A program made the translations under genes and the position numbers. A stretch of DNA of 64,000 nucleotides. Source: Chimonanthus salicifolius (taxonomy: Eukaryota; Streptophyta; Magnoliopsida; Laurales; Calycanthaceae). Shown here in pieces: positions 10,790 to 24,044 of the stretch (position 1 is the stretch's first letter; every line of letters starts with the position of its first letter). The DNA lies in contig CM023533.1 of the NCBI GenBank assembly GCA_013350335.1, positions 33,214,869 through 33,278,868 on the forward strand, in the 5' to 3' direction. A model generated the notes under the pieces. The model searched no databases, was not told where the DNA came from, and saw nothing but the letters and a program-made list of their open reading frames with translations.

Positions 10790-13000
10790 TTTTTTGAAAA
10801 AGGGACCTCACATTTTTAATATGTATAACTAAAGAATATAGAGTGATGGCTTCATTGTAAAAATAAGAGAAGAATTAAATTTATGTTTATTAGCAAATTA
10901 TGCAAAATAAGAATACAATTACATCTAACAATACTTATTATAAAAAACACTCAAGACAATTTACAATCTATAATCTGAGCTTGGTCAACACGTATGCCTC
11001 GTGTAACAAGATCTTAAATTCAATATATATTGAGAGATTTACGCATACTCATAAGATATATTTACATTAGTAATTAATCTGTATTTCTTTAAAAATGATT
11101 TGTCCTGAGAGATGGGAAAACTGTTTAATGAAAACAAGCATCTACTGCTTATTTACCCTTGAAAATGGTCGTAATGTGAATGTTTTCTGCAAAAATTCAA
11201 ACATCAAATCGTGGAAATAGACAGAAAACTGTGTTTGACTTGTCAGGTTTGTAATCTTTTATAAATATCTAAATATTATTCTGGTATGATTTGACAATTT
11301 TCTGATGTTTTTTCAAATTCATATTATCGTCATCGTATTTTTCAAAATTTATATCTCAGATTTATTTATTCTTTAGCTCTTAAGTATTTCACGATATTCT
11401 ATAATGGTGATATTCTACATAAACACTTAATTAGAAAGCATTTATGTGTTTTACATTTGTCCCAACTTGGCCTGAGCTCAGCCCAAACCCAAGCTAGACA
11501 AATGGACTCCGACAAATAATTTGTTCGACAAGTTGGGCTTAGAATTTAATTTAAAGCTCCACGTATCATTATCCCTATTTATAAAGTATAGGGAAGCAAT
11601 CATGTGATATCAGACCATTTACTCTACTAAAGAAGAAAAAAATTGTTTTAAAAAATTAATATTTTTTTTCATAAAAGCAAATCAAGAGAATACAAAATTA
11701 TTACATCAACATGGTTTCCTTTAAACTCTTTGGACTTTTGAGTTAGATTTCTTTAGTGAAGTCCATTGACATAAATATCATGAATTCTCGATGTCTGATA
11801 ATTGATGTCTCTTAAACAGTTTCTTGATTCTTATATTTTCAATTATTTTATTTTTACAACTTTTCTATAAATTCCTTGTCTAATAATATTGTAATATATG
11901 AAGATTGTTTGTGCCTACATCAGCCAATGTTTTTGAATTTTAGACAAATTTATAAAAGAGTAAGGGATGTATTAGGGATTACTCTTTTCCTTTTCAAAAC
12001 AATGTTTTAAAACTCTAAATTTCCAAGCGATTGAACCCAGTTCAGCCTTTATTTTTATCAAATGTAATTCAATTTTTTTTATGATCGAAAGTGTCCAGAC
12101 GTCTCACCATTAAGGGACTTTATCCGATTAATCCTTTGGGACATGTGTACATCTCCCAACACACACATATCGGGTTCAAAGGATAAGGACCAAATGTAGT
12201 TCAATTATCTTAAAAAAATTCAAAAGATAAAACCTACGAAAACCTTTACTGACACGTGACTCGAAAGAGTTGATATGGTCGATCCTCAATTAAATCTAAA
12301 AAGTTTAAAACATATTATGTTAGATTGTTAGACTGCTCTATTATTTATAAATATAATTAGCGTAAATAAGATATTTTTATGAAAAAATGATTATTAACTT
12401 TTATATTTTATGCATCTTGTATTGTATATTTTACATTTTATACTTATTAGCATATTCCTATATCTTTAGTTAATTTATTATTAGTTAATTACTTAGTTAG
12501 TTAATTAGTATTATTATATGACATTATGTTGATATCATAGGTTTAATTGAGTTTAACTACGGTTGAACCCAGGGGTCGAAATATCGATCGATACATATTA
12601 TATTGGCCGATATGTATCAGTTTTTCAGGGCCGAATGATATCGGCCAGTAAAAAATATTATCGGCCAATATGCATAAAACTCCATTTCTCTTAAGAAGTC
12701 TAATCCACGAGTCAAATTTTAAAACATCGATTCAACGTACCAATGCTATGTTTTGAATGCCATGGAAACCGTAGAAGTAGATTATTTTCCAAATTTTTTG
12801 TTTGAAAAATAAGATCATGTCTTTATACACGATCATAAACATTTTGACGATATTAGATCTTAGAACCTTCTTAGGACAGCTACTTTAATCTAACCATTTA
12901 AGAATTCAAATTTTCTAGAGTTCTAATACTAGACAATTTATAATGGATAGCGATCTTTTTATGGGAGATTTGTGTAATCAGACATGGGTTTTACTGTTTT
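10790..13000. other. Intergenic, no gene seen
   Basis: AT-rich sequence with no open frame above about 60 codons. Around 12555-12690 there are repeated CGATATCGGCC/GGCCGATATGTATC-type words, probably a decayed repeat. A similar CGGCTGATAC word appears near 16040. Confidence 0.5.
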
Positions 13001-13003
13001 AAT

Positions 13004-13184
13004 ATATTGTCAATTTTATCCTTCACATGAACAGTAAAATTGGCTCACCAACCATTCGTATGAACAATAAAATCGACTCGTCGAAATTCTGATGAATAGT
13101 AAAATCGACTCGTCGAAATTCGCATAAACAGTAAATCGGCTCACCGAAATTTTACTGTTTATGCGAAGGATAAAATTAACAATA
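13004..13184. repeat. 181 bp hairpin (inverted repeat) with internal short repeats
   Basis: The left arm TATTGTCAATTTTATCCTTC and the right arm GAAGGATAAAATTAACAATA are near-perfect inverted repeats. Pairing continues inward through ACAGTAAAAT and GGCTCACC. Between the arms, a segment AGTAAAATCGACTCGTCGAAATTC recurs with a period of about 31 bp. This looks like a small MITE and could fold as RNA. No transcription evidence is visible. Confidence 0.6.
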
Positions 13185-13815
13185 AACGAAAATCAGTGTT
13201 GAATTACACAAAATAACAGGAAGAGAATCGCTGCCCTTCGTAATATCATCAATTATAATATAACATAAATACAATATCTTCGATGAATGCATTAAAAGCA
13301 TAGTACACATCCTACTTTTGAATATTCTTATCCACATTAAAATGTGTAAATCCTTATAGTCTAGATATTTTTCAGAATCTTCCTGCCCGATGTGGACGAG
13401 AATGAAAGCAGCAGACCTAACCCACTTAGATGGTCTTGACTCCGGAGTCAACTCTCATCTCTACGTTAAACTTAAAACTCTTTTAAAACCGAGTTGTACT
13501 AGAAAATGAGTTTAAACCCAACTCCATCGTTGATTTGAAGCTTGATCATATCTTAAAATAATGTTGATAAGGAAATTTGTGAAATAGCTCATGCCAAGTT
13601 GCAGACCAGACCAATCTCCTTTTTTCTTATCATTATCCAATGATTAAAGAGAGATTCTTTTATTGGTCCCACTTTAAAAAATAAGATTGAAATTCAAATA
13701 GGTTAGATCGAATTTTAATAAGAGTTAAAAGCCTAAAAACCCCATTAAAAGAAAACCCATGACCACATGACCCAAACCCACCACAAACAACTTTGTCAAT
13801 CCCCTTTCCTGTATC

Positions 13816-13863
13816 TCTATAAAACCATCACCCCTGTTCTGTTCAATTCAATTCAATTCAATT
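13816..13863 (+). promoter_or_regulatory. Core promoter of USP gene B: TATA box and AATTC pentanucleotide run
   Basis: TCTATAAAAC at 13816-13825 is a good plant TATA box, about 145 bp before the ATG. It is followed by four ATTCA/AATTC repeats near 13842-13863, where the transcript start and leader would lie. Confidence 0.5.
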
Positions 13864-13962
13864 TGATCCAATCCAATCTAATATTGCAATATCCATTCAT
13901 TCCCTCTACTTTTCTTTATTCTTCCATTTCCAAGGTTCATTGAGGCTCTGAGATAGAAGATA

Positions 13963-16657
13963 ATGGGTGAATTTGACTGCAAGAGACGCAGGGTAGCAGT
14001 AGCTGTAGACGAAAGTGAAGAGAGCATGTATGCCTTGTCCTGGCTTCTCCAAAATCTTCTACCCCAAAACACCCAAAATACTCTGGTTCTCCTCTATGTC
14101 AAGCCCCCTGCACCTGTCTACTCTACCTTGGATGCTACAGGTTTGAATTTTAATTTTAATTTTTTTTTAAATAAAGCTCCTTGCGTTGCATACACTGACT
14201 CATTATATTTTATAGTTTTTTCAGCACATTGCTTGAGTTTTTTTTATGATTAAGTTGTTCAAATCTTTTAGAGTATCCGACTAATCTTCAAGGTATGTAC
14301 AAACCTCCCTACTTACACATACTGAATAACTCTACAGAAAATGGCCTTTTAAGGTGGAGTGGGAATCAAATTCAGTACTCCCACTTCATGAGACAAGTTT
14401 CTAACCATTGCTAACAACCAAGTAAATGACTTTCTTTTAAAATTCAAAGGGCAAGATACATATTTGATATTGTATTTTTGAATGAGCACAAGAATCATCA
14501 AAGTTAAGATACCTTTTATTTTCTTGTTACTCAAGTCAAACTGTCATTTGGACTCTCTAGGGCTTGAATTAAGCTTAGGTCATAGACAAGCAGTATAAGC
14601 TCAAGCTATAATCCTGGCTTCCCTTGACACTGCACTTAGCTCAGATCACTTTGTGGGTGTTTATATATGTACATTTATATGTACGTATTTACAAATGCAT
14701 GAATTTATGTAAAACATATAGGTATATATGTTGCAGCACTATACAATTTATAAAGCCAGAAAAAATAATGGGATCCTCTATTTTTTGTAACTCAAAACTC
14801 TGTTTTCTTACTTGCAGAGTATATGTTTTCTAGAGATGCAGTAGCAAGTCTAGAGAAATATGGGAGAGACCTGACGACTTCTGTCATGGAAAGAGCCAGG
14901 GCAATCTATCAGGGCTTCAACAATGTAAGACTGCCCTTCTTGTCTGCAGCATAGCCAAACGTCCGCTGTCTGTATTATTTTTTGACAAAAACAAAACTAG
15001 TAATAGTTTTTTTTTTTTTTTTTCCTTTTTTTCTTATTCTTTATTCAAAGAAAATGTCAATAGAAAATTCAAAGCCCTCATGAGCAGACCCACCTTTCTG
15101 AAGGTTATTCACATGTGGAGCATCTCAAATAACCAGGTTGGGTTCAACCATTCAACCTCTAGATTGATCCAGTGGAAGGGATTTGATTTGAAATTCTCTC
15201 AGCTCATTATGCCTCCATCATTTTATCCATTCAATAGTGGCCCTAATAGAAGAATACAATCAAGCAAATTAATAAATATTGGTGACTAATTTATGTTCTT
15301 CATAAGTGAACTCAATACAGGGACGCAACTAGGGCAATTGGGTCAGTTTGAGAGCCCCCGGCCTAGCCCATATTAAATTTGAGTCACTTTTTTTTAACTC
15401 AAGCTGGTAACTCAACCCTGACCTGACCTACCTATAACCTAACAACTTTAAAAATCTCAATAATTTTTTTTTAAGAAACACAACATACATGTTTCTTCAA
15501 AGAAAAACACAATATAGACATGGGTTTTTCAAATTTTCCAGTTTGTGTTACTGCTCAATTTCCTTTCACCATATTAGGCTTTCAACCGATTTCCAACACG
15601 TATCGGCACATAATCATATTATATCAGTATCTTGAGAACTGCTACGACATTGATACCGATTCTAAAAAAAATTATCAGAAACAGTGCAATGTAGAAGATC
15701 AACGTAAGAGTGGGTAATTTAAATAAGAAGCTTGCTTCATAGTTTTACATGGCAGCAGATCAACGTCGAAGAGGCAGTTGGGACTGGAGATGCAAAGGAC
15801 GTTATATGCAGCTTGGTGCAAAAGAAAGGTGCCGACATTTTAGTCATGGGATGCCATGGTTATGGTTTCATAAAGAGGTACTTTAGATACATTAAATCCT
15901 CCACTTCATTCACTCTAAAACATGAATTAATAGGAACATCAAGAACTGATTTACATCAACCAAAACCTTAATGGATCAAATGTGAATTTGGGTTCTCTTT
16001 TTCAGCGTAAACATTTTGCTGATATTTCAATTATATCGGCTGATACTTTAGTTTGTAAAGTGCTAATCCATATTTTATAATAATTGATGATCAAACATAT
16101 CTTATCAGCAGATGGAAAGCCTAATTGGTAGGCATTTGAGTCCTTAATATGAATAAGATCGAGTAAAATTTTATTTGATAAAACTTCCTATCCATCAACC
16201 GACTAGTCACTAGTGACAATGGACATTTCAGAAAATGAAAGAACTTGGCGTTTAGTTTGAATTATTAAGCTCCTTATCCTCTTTCTAGTGACAATGGACA
16301 TTTCAGAAAATGAAAGAACTTGGTGTTTAGTTAGGATTCAGGAATCCATTAAGCTCCTTATCCTCTCTCTCTCTCATTGGATTATGACTTGAGAGGCCCT
16401 CATCTTTTCTAGAATATCCTTTCAACAATAATTTTTTTTTTTTTTTACGTGGTGGAAAAGGGACAATGTTGGCACTTCAATACATACCTATACTCTGAAT
16501 GATTTCATTCTTTGCATCAATTGGTGAAGGCAATAGAAGTGGCTTGACTAACACAAATGTTTTGAATGGTTGCAGGGCTCTTCTAGGAAGTGTGAGTGAC
16601 CACTGTGCCAAACATGCCAAGTGTCCTGTTCTGATCATAAAAAGACCAAAGAACTAA
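13963..16657 (+). CDS. Universal stress protein family gene (copy B), four exons
   Basis: Exons are 13963-14140, 14818-14924, 15759-15877 and 16576-16657, giving 161 residues. The N-terminus is MGEFDCKRRRVAVAVDESEE. The middle exon keeps YMFSRDAVASLEKYGRDL. The ATP-binding signature reads GCHGYGFIKRALLGSV, with Cys where copy A has Ser, and spans intron 3. All introns are GT-AG, and intron phases 1, 0 and 2 equal those of copy A. Exons 2, 3 and 4 have identical lengths in both genes (107, 119, 82 bp), showing an ancient tandem duplication. The role is inferred from the family: a stress-induced ATP/AMP-binding cytosolic protein. Confidence 0.88.
16211..16365. repeat. 75 bp direct repeat in intron 3 of USP gene B
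   Basis: TAGTGACAATGGACATTTCA followed by GAAAATGAAAGAACTTGG and ending AAGCTCCTTATCCTCT occurs at 16211 and again at 16286. The second copy has a short insertion near its end. The repeat does not touch the splice sites. Confidence 0.8.
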
Positions 16658-16934
16658 GTTCAGCATACATTTTCCAGGAGATCTAAAAGAAATTTCCAAT
16701 AGATTACAATAGTAATATTCATATTTCTGGCATGCTTGTTCATAGAAAATTGTAGTATAATAGCTAAATGTTGCTATGCACTCTTTCCTACATGTGAATA
16801 CATGTATAAATATCTTTATGAACTCTTTCCTATATGTCAATATACATATGCATCTGCTATGCAATGGGTGTGTTTGGCATTGGGATATGAAGATGAAGTA
16901 TGAGATGCGAAAAACGATAATGATAATTGTTAGG

Positions 16935-17140
16935 GGTGAAACTCAGGTCGGGTTTTGGCCCGAACCCGCATGACCCGACCCAAAAATCATGCGGGTCGAG
17001 TCATGAAAGTTGGGTCAGCGGGTTGGGTCGGTTGAAAAGTCCGGGTCAAAAGTTTTGGGTTGAGTCAAGTTATAATTCGGGTCGGGTCGGGTCAGATTGG
17101 GTTCCATATATTAAAACCCAACCCCACCTAGCCTGATTTC
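16935..17140. repeat. Degenerate GGGTC-rich repeat
   Basis: Multiple GGGTCGGGT, GCGGGTTGGGTCGG and CCCGACCC words occur within 200 bp of otherwise AT-rich DNA. Such sequence is common in degenerate plant MITEs. A related type occurs at 39708-40090. The overlapping open frames are products of the repeat. Confidence 0.5.
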
Positions 17141-19185
17141 AGCCCTAATTAATCGTGAACCATGATATATGATATATGAAAATGCAAAATGAGATAACCA
17201 TCATTGATGTAGTCAAACTTTATCTAACTAGGATGGAGGATTGCTTCTCCAGTTTCCATCATGTGGTTTCCTTAACCAGAGCAAGTTACAAGTGGAATCC
17301 TGTGATGATTTCATGTACCCCTTGTACCATCAATAAGAACAGATTCTAATCCAAATAGTGGGGGCACCATTCAGGTGGGTGTCAATCATGGTATAAGAAC
17401 TCGAAACTCATACTTGATTTGAAATTCTATCAATGTGAGTAACTCAACTGGGCTTTTTTACTTGACTCGGAAAAACTCAATAAAACTCATTGAGTTGCTT
17501 GGCTCAAAATCATACAGAGTCGAGCCAGTTTAGACTAACTTGCCCAAGGTTTTTCAAGTGTTTAAACTATGGTTGAGAAAGTATATAGGGTTTGAATTGG
17601 TCAAAGGTGAGATCAACTGTAAGAAAATAACATAAGGGCAGATATATGTTGGTTCATTCTCGAGAACTTCCCCCATTGGCATAATCCTAACAAGCACTTA
17701 ATCTTCAAGCAAGCATTAAATCAAATTCAAGGGTCATGAACCAAGAGGCCATACCAGAGTTGGATAGTGCTCAATGCTGCAAATGCAAGACGGTGGTTTC
17801 AATGAATTTCTTATCCAAATAAGAGGAATGGCAGACGAGCAAATGAAAAAAAAAATGGTAACACAAAAAGCAACTGCTCAGACCTCAGTCATGAGAAACT
17901 CTCTTTAGTTTTTTTTTGAAAGATAGAACTCTTTTTAGTCATTTTTTCCATTATTTGTCCTTTTGCTCTCATTTTGGTATGACCACTGTCAATGCATCAA
18001 ACACATTCTCTTCTAACTTGCCAACCACAGTCCATGCATCCAATGTTCTCTTCTAGCTTGTAAAAATTGAGTTCATGTGAGGAACTAGAACGTATCCCAG
18101 TGCAAGATCACATCCAGACCAAAATATGATGTTCTCCAAATTCAGGCATTTATTGCTTGGATCTTCATATTTCAGTTAGGAGCAGGAGCAGCAGCAGCAG
18201 CAGCAGAAGTAAATAAAAAGTCCCTTTGATGCAATACAACAGTCAGCGCAGCCTGAGAGAAGTGATTCAAAATCCATGTGTCTTTGTCTTTGGCAAAACT
18301 GAAGTGGAACTTAGGATTCTTAGGATTGACCGGTTATTGCCAATTGTTTGACAAGAATTACAGCATGATCTCAGCACCCTTAACAGCTTCACTGTAAAAG
18401 GGTAACTACATATGGACCAAGGAAGCCTTCAATGCCTGATGCATTAAAATAAGCCATGATCTGCCTGCAGTTTCCAACGTCAATCTTTCAATTTTTTATT
18501 TATTACAATCTTCAATTGGATGCTGATCTTGATTGATTCTGAACATTATTAAATCTCAGCTGAAGATTGGAAAATTACCTTAAAAGAAACGCACAAAGAT
18601 CCAGGCCCATTAGCGCTGAATTAATCCCTCCTTTTAGACAATTTGCAAAACGGTCTTGCAGTGGATTCTTGGTCCTTAATTCTCATCTTTAGCTGTTTAA
18701 AAACAGCGCAAACAGTCGGTCCCACAGCTGGTTTGGATTGGAAACCAATGGGTAGCTTCCTTTCTGGGCTTTCTAAATCCAACCAAAGTGGGCTCACCAA
18801 TAGACGTTTTCAGTGCTGCTATTTTTTATGGCTTCCTTGCCAAATTGGCATCACTGGAGTCCACATGGATAGCAGCTGATGTGGATTTCGGAGTGGGTCC
18901 ACCAGAAAACCAAACGGATTTGGTTTATTGGGCTTTTGAGTCCCAAAAAGTGTTAAACAGGCCCAGGACTTTGATTCGGTATGAGTGGGTCCATTAAGAT
19001 GTTCTAGAGGCCCTCCCTTCCCGCCATCAACTCTAGGTTCAATTCAGATAAAAATAAATTCACATGGACCCCATTTTCATCAATGGGCTTCCCTCGATTT
19101 CGTCCGATTCAAATTGGCTTCAGATGGCCGCAGATATCCTTCCAAATGCCAACGCTAGCACCATCACCAACCTTAAGACAAATAT
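17141..19185. other. Intergenic, no gene seen
   Basis: There is a short CAG run at 18186-18206 (GCAGCAGCAGCAGCAGCAG). The open frames at 18643-18997 lack any recognisable motif and overlap each other in two frames, so I do not call them genes. Confidence 0.5.
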
Positions 19186-19189
19186 CTAA

Positions 19190-19590
19190 GTTCACAAGAG
19201 TTGATGGCTCTCCACATGCCTGAAGGCCTAAGAGGGTTATGGTTAATCTCCCAACCACCATTGTTTAAGACAATACTTGGAGGTAAGCAGAGACTTCCAG
19301 GAAGCATCCCTCAAGCAATCTAGTCTCCAAAGCCACTTAGTAAGAAGAGCTTAGTTAACACCAGCAATGGGTCTAATTCCAAGACCCCATCTTTAATTGG
19401 AAGACACACTTGAGACCACTAACAAGATGATCCTTCTTGTGCACTTCAATGTCACCTCAAAAAACTCATACCAAATCCCTTCCAAGGCATCCTCCACAGT
19501 CTTGGGACATTTAAACGTAGAGATGAAATAAACAGGGAGAGAACTGACTTCAAAAGTGATGCGTCCATTCTTCCTTCATTGCCCTTTCAC
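19190..19590 (-). mobile_element. Decayed L1-like LINE, reverse-transcriptase C-terminal region
   Basis: The minus-strand conceptual reading, broken by several stops, shows CPKTVEDALEGIWYEFF, then GLGIRPIAGVN, ALLTKWLWRL and ASWKSLLTSKY. These follow the order of the conserved segment after the RT domain in plant LINEs (GGLG.R...N.ALL.KW.WR). It is truncated at both ends and not functional. Confidence 0.6.
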
Positions 19591-19599
19591 CCTAGTCTA

Positions 19600-21360
19600 A
19601 AGGAATTCTTTCCTGGCCCTGTGTGGGACCTATGGACTCTAAATTCTAGTCTAGGTGACCATTTTTTGGGGTAGGCAAGAAGTCCTTTCGGGGGGGAAGG
19701 TAAAGATATGTGGAAGGTCTTTTTTTCCCTTTTTTAAAACAAGGAACAATATGATCCTGTAATTCACAACTTAAACTATTTAAGTGCATGTTGTCCAAAA
19801 TATGGTCTTGTCTAGAGTTGTATGTGCCTCTTAGGTTTTACAAATGCCTTCCAAGAAAAGTAGTATTGCCCACGACAAAATAGATGTATACCACTTTAGG
19901 CATATCTGTTTATCCTCTGGTAGTTACTCAGTGAGTTCTCTCATGCACCTGAAATTCGTGAAGAGTTAATGTGACAAACATGGAAAAGGTTTGATAACTT
20001 GACAAGACCCATGTGCTCATGTCCCTGTGGAAGAAATGGAAATGAGCAGAACAAAACCAAGAATGTTATACACAAACTATAAACTGAGTGGAATAGAAAC
20101 ATTATGTAAATAACATTAAGCTCTAAACATGTTCAACATTTCCGAAAAAGAACATTTGCAACAATCCATAAAGAAGCAGCACTTTTGAGAACATCAACTA
20201 ATTATACCTTTAGTACAAAAATTAAGAAAAAAAAAAACTCGCTCTCATTGTACAACACAGAATTAGTCTACAAACAAGAAATAGAGATTCATAAGATCAA
20301 AATTTAAGAAACTTTATCCATCCATTCTTCCGTTGTATTTTTCCACAGTCGATGACCTCCTACCTTCTAGCTATGCTTTCCTGCATACCTCTGCTAGGGT
20401 TCACCTCTCTTTTTCCCTTTGAATAGGCAAAATAACTTGAACCCACTACCATTGTGGTAGCAACAATAAGCACTTACCAACTAGTGCAAAAAAAAAAAAA
20501 AAATGAAAATATAATTAGGCTGCAATAAATGAATCTCAAAATAAAAATTACCTTAAAAAACCAATAAAATTTAGGGCTAGACAAAAATCCATGACAGCAC
20601 AAAGACCACAATTCAAAAAATTGCTCCAGGAAGGAACTCAAACCTACAAAAAAACAAACCCAGCAATAAATATGTAAGCAAAACAAAACCCAGATCATGG
20701 GAAATGACTGAAATGAAAACAAGCTAGCTCAAATGAAACCAAAAACTGATAAAGAGAAGGTAAGCAAAATACCCTTTGGTGGAAATGCATCTTTGTTCCT
20801 CGGTTTCTTGATTCCATTCTTTGGTGGAAGTGCATTTTGTTCCTGGGTTTCTTGATTCCATTCTTATGGGCCTCATGACTAATTAGGGGTTCCACATTTG
20901 TCCAAGCTCATAATTTCTGTGGAAAGAAGAAAACAGAAGTGAGTTTTCAAAACACATACAGGAGACCTAACGGTAATACCATCAACCCTTGAATCTCTAC
21001 CATTCAATGAGAATGTTTTATAGTTAAAAATTCCAATACTTATCTAAATGAATGGTGGATATGCATGTAATCATTGAGACAGTCTCGGGTCTAAAAATTA
21101 ATCTAGGGAGAGCTTAATAATGGGTTTAGGTGTGGAGGATGTTGTATTAGAAAGTCTGGCCAGTAGATTGGGGCTGTAAAATTGGAAAGCTACTAGGACT
21201 TACCTAGACTTGCTGGTGGGGACCAACCCTAAGTCAAAGAAAATTTGGGATCCAATGATGTAGAGGTTTAAAAAAAGGGTTAGCCAATTTGAAGAACTAT
21301 TTGTCCTAGGGGGTAAAATTGACATTAATTACAGCCACACTTTCTAATTTACCGACCTAA
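19600..21360. other. Intergenic, with a 47 bp tandem duplication
   Basis: CTTTGGTGGAA.TGCAT followed by GGTTTCTTGATTCCATTCT is present twice in tandem at about 20776-20868. The rest is AT-rich without a credible gene. Confidence 0.5.
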
Positions 21361-21369
21361 TATATATCA

Positions 21370-23110
21370 CTTTTTTAGATACCAATGAGCGTTTGCAAAA
21401 GGTTAGAAAAGCTTCAAAGGGATTTTTTTATGAGATGGTGTGGGGGATATAAGAAAGATTCATTTAGTTAAATTTAATTTGCAAGAGGTAGTGAAATGAA
21501 AAGAAGAAAGTGGTTTAGATCTGCTTAAATTTTGGATGTGAAGTGAGGCTTTACCTGTAAGTAAAAGTGGAGATATGGGATGGAACAAACTTATTCATGG
21601 CAAAGGGTTTTCGATGCAGCCTACAGAGAGAGTGATGGTTTTAGGTGGTGTATAGGTAAGAACATTGATGAAGAGCCTCAAGATGATCAAAGAGTTCTTC
21701 TGTAAGTCAGGTGTAGGGATGGGTAAGATGGGAGAGATTATTGTGAGAGAACTAAGGTTTGTGGTAGGTAGAGAAAATAGAGTTTTCTTTTAGGAAAGAT
21801 CTGTGGTTGGAGGATGTATAAAGGATATGCTCTCTGTCCTTTTATGTTAGCTTTGGAAAAAGAATTGAAAATTTGTGACGATGTACGTTTAAAGTACATG
21901 CTCTCTGTCCCTGTAAGTTGGCTTTGAAAAAAGAATCGAAAATATGTGACAATTACAAGCTTTAAGAGGATGTGCTGTTTGGGTTATATCATTTAGAAGA
22001 GTGCTTAGGAAGAGGGAAACAAACGACTATATTCAACTCCTTGAGATGCTTAATGATGCTTATATATGTTATGGAAAAGGACATCATGGTTTGAGATGGT
22101 GAACTGTCTAGTGAATTCTTAGTGAAGGCTGGAATTAAAGATCTACATAGGAGAGTAGTAAAGACCACCTCATTTGGCCATCATTTGGAAAAGCAAATCT
22201 CCACCAAAAGTACAATCTTTTTGTTGGTGTTGGCTAAGGGAGGGTTTTAAAAAGATCTAATCTTAAGAAAAAGAATATCTAAGGATCTAATTTCTTGTGT
22301 GCGCTATGTGGGGCCAAGGTAGAAATAGTGGACCCCATTTTGTCAATGCTCTTTTGTGAGGGAGCAACAGAATAGTCTTTTAGACCTAATGGGTTGTCCA
22401 TGAATATTGAGGGAATCAATGGCCAATGTTTTGTTTGATTGGTTTAGAAAAATAGTTGGCAATTCATCCCAGTTGTTATATGCTCAGTTTGGACAGAAGA
22501 ACTTGAGGATTCTTTAATCAAAAGAGAAGTTGGCTTGGATGGTTTTTGAAAAAGCCAAGGCTCTCCAATTTTGTTGGCCAACGGGTTGTTAAGAATTTAG
22601 AGGATTAGTATTTGATAATTTTACTAAGGGATGGATAGAGTGCTTGAGAAGAGGAGGAAAAAAGAAGAATTGGTTGGAAAACGGGAAGCCCCAATCAGAT
22701 ACCAACTCCAATTTAATGACAATGGAGCCACTAGGGGGAAGTTGAGGCCAGTTGGTATAGGAGTTCTATAGAACCATCTAGGCATGTGCTAATGCTTTTC
22801 TCAGATCCCATAGGCATTAGGGACTCCAATGAGGTGTAAGTTATGACTATTAGAGGGCACTCACTTTGTAGGTTAATGGGGGGATCGTGCTGGGAACCTC
22901 ATTGTGGAGGGGCACTCTACTGATGCCATTGCATGGGCTTCTAGCAAAAGGAAAATTCCATGAGAAATATCCTCGCAAGGATAGGGACATTTCATTTTGG
23001 CACATGAGGAAATCGGCTAATGCAATGGCAGAGTTTTTATCCAAAGCAAGAGCAGAATGTAGTGAGGGTTTTGTTGAAGATAAAAAATGTAAAAAGAGAA
23101 GAAAATAAAT
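21370..23110 (+). mobile_element. 5'-truncated, decayed L1-like LINE (RT C-terminus to RNase H)
   Basis: On the plus strand, remnants appear in the order expected for a plant LINE ORF2. First comes the AGCTTCAAAGGGATTTTTTT segment (L.RDF.W pattern), then zf-RVT-like remnants near 22190-22400, and an RNase H-like end near 22735-23080. The last part reads RDISFWHMRKSANAMAEFLS, matching the usual H.RR.AN..AD.LA pattern. Many stops and frameshifts show it is dead. No endonuclease part is present. Confidence 0.65.
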
Positions 23111-23348
23111 GAAGAGAAGGGACGAAAGCTAGAGAGAAATTAATTCTCTGTAGGTATTTCTTATAATGAAGAAAAAGAGTACACATGTATATATAGATTA
23201 CAATGGGCCAAGGTTGAAAAAAAGGAAAGAATAATCAATTACAAATCAATTACATCTAATGACATCTTTCAGTCAACCCTTGAATTAAGACATGTGGAAA
23301 ACATTATTTATAAAAAGTTTTGTGGGCTAGCTATAACTATGAGCAACA

Positions 23349-23397
23349 TTTATTATTATTATTATTATTATTTTGGTGGGGTGGGGGTGGGGGGGTG
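23349..23397 (+). repeat. (TTA)n microsatellite followed by a G-run cluster
   Basis: About nine TTA repeats run to 23372 and are followed by GGTGGGGTGGGGGTGGGGGG. The tracts of four, five and seven G separated by single T fit a G-quadruplex-forming motif. A GA run lies at 23447-23461. Confidence 0.8.
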
Positions 23398-24044
23398 TAT
23401 ATCTCTAATATCGTACCTTTACTACCTATTGGTTACTTCTTCAAAAGAGAGAGAGAGAGAGACAGATGCATATAATCATATGAGCTTTTCACATCAATCT
23501 AAGGTTGACACTCGTAATTGGATTTGACAATCTTTTTATGTGGCGTACTACACACAAACCTAAACCTCATAGTCGCAACAATGAACACTTACCAACCATG
23601 CACTCTTGTAAAATAGTTCTAGGTTTTTTTAGTTGGAAATCAATTCTAGTTTCTATTGATGAGAAAAACAGGTGAAGATTAAGGCAGAAAAAGAAGAAAT
23701 GGTTGATTTTACATACCTAAAAGTGAGAAAGACTTTCCACAGAACTGCTGTGGTGTTGGCATCAGAGAGATGGAGGAAAGATCTGGCACTGATGACAATG
23801 ATTTTAAGGGCTTTTGCTTTTGGGCATATTTGCACAAGTACATGAAATTTGAGTTATTTATCAGTAGGTCCAATTACTTCCAATCAAAGGGCATGGAATG
23901 GAGAGTTGAATGACTCATTAGAAATGTCATAATCTTATGGACTAGAATCAAATGGCTAGAAATGATTATGTCCATCAGATTTCAATTGGAATAAAAAATA
24001 TCAACCACAGATTTTCCTTTTCAACCCACCCACAAAGATCGCAT
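23398..24044. other. 3' flank of the PPR gene, no other gene seen
   Basis: AT-rich sequence downstream of the minus-strand PPR stop codon. It would contain the PPR 3' UTR, but I could not fix a poly(A) site. Confidence 0.4.
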
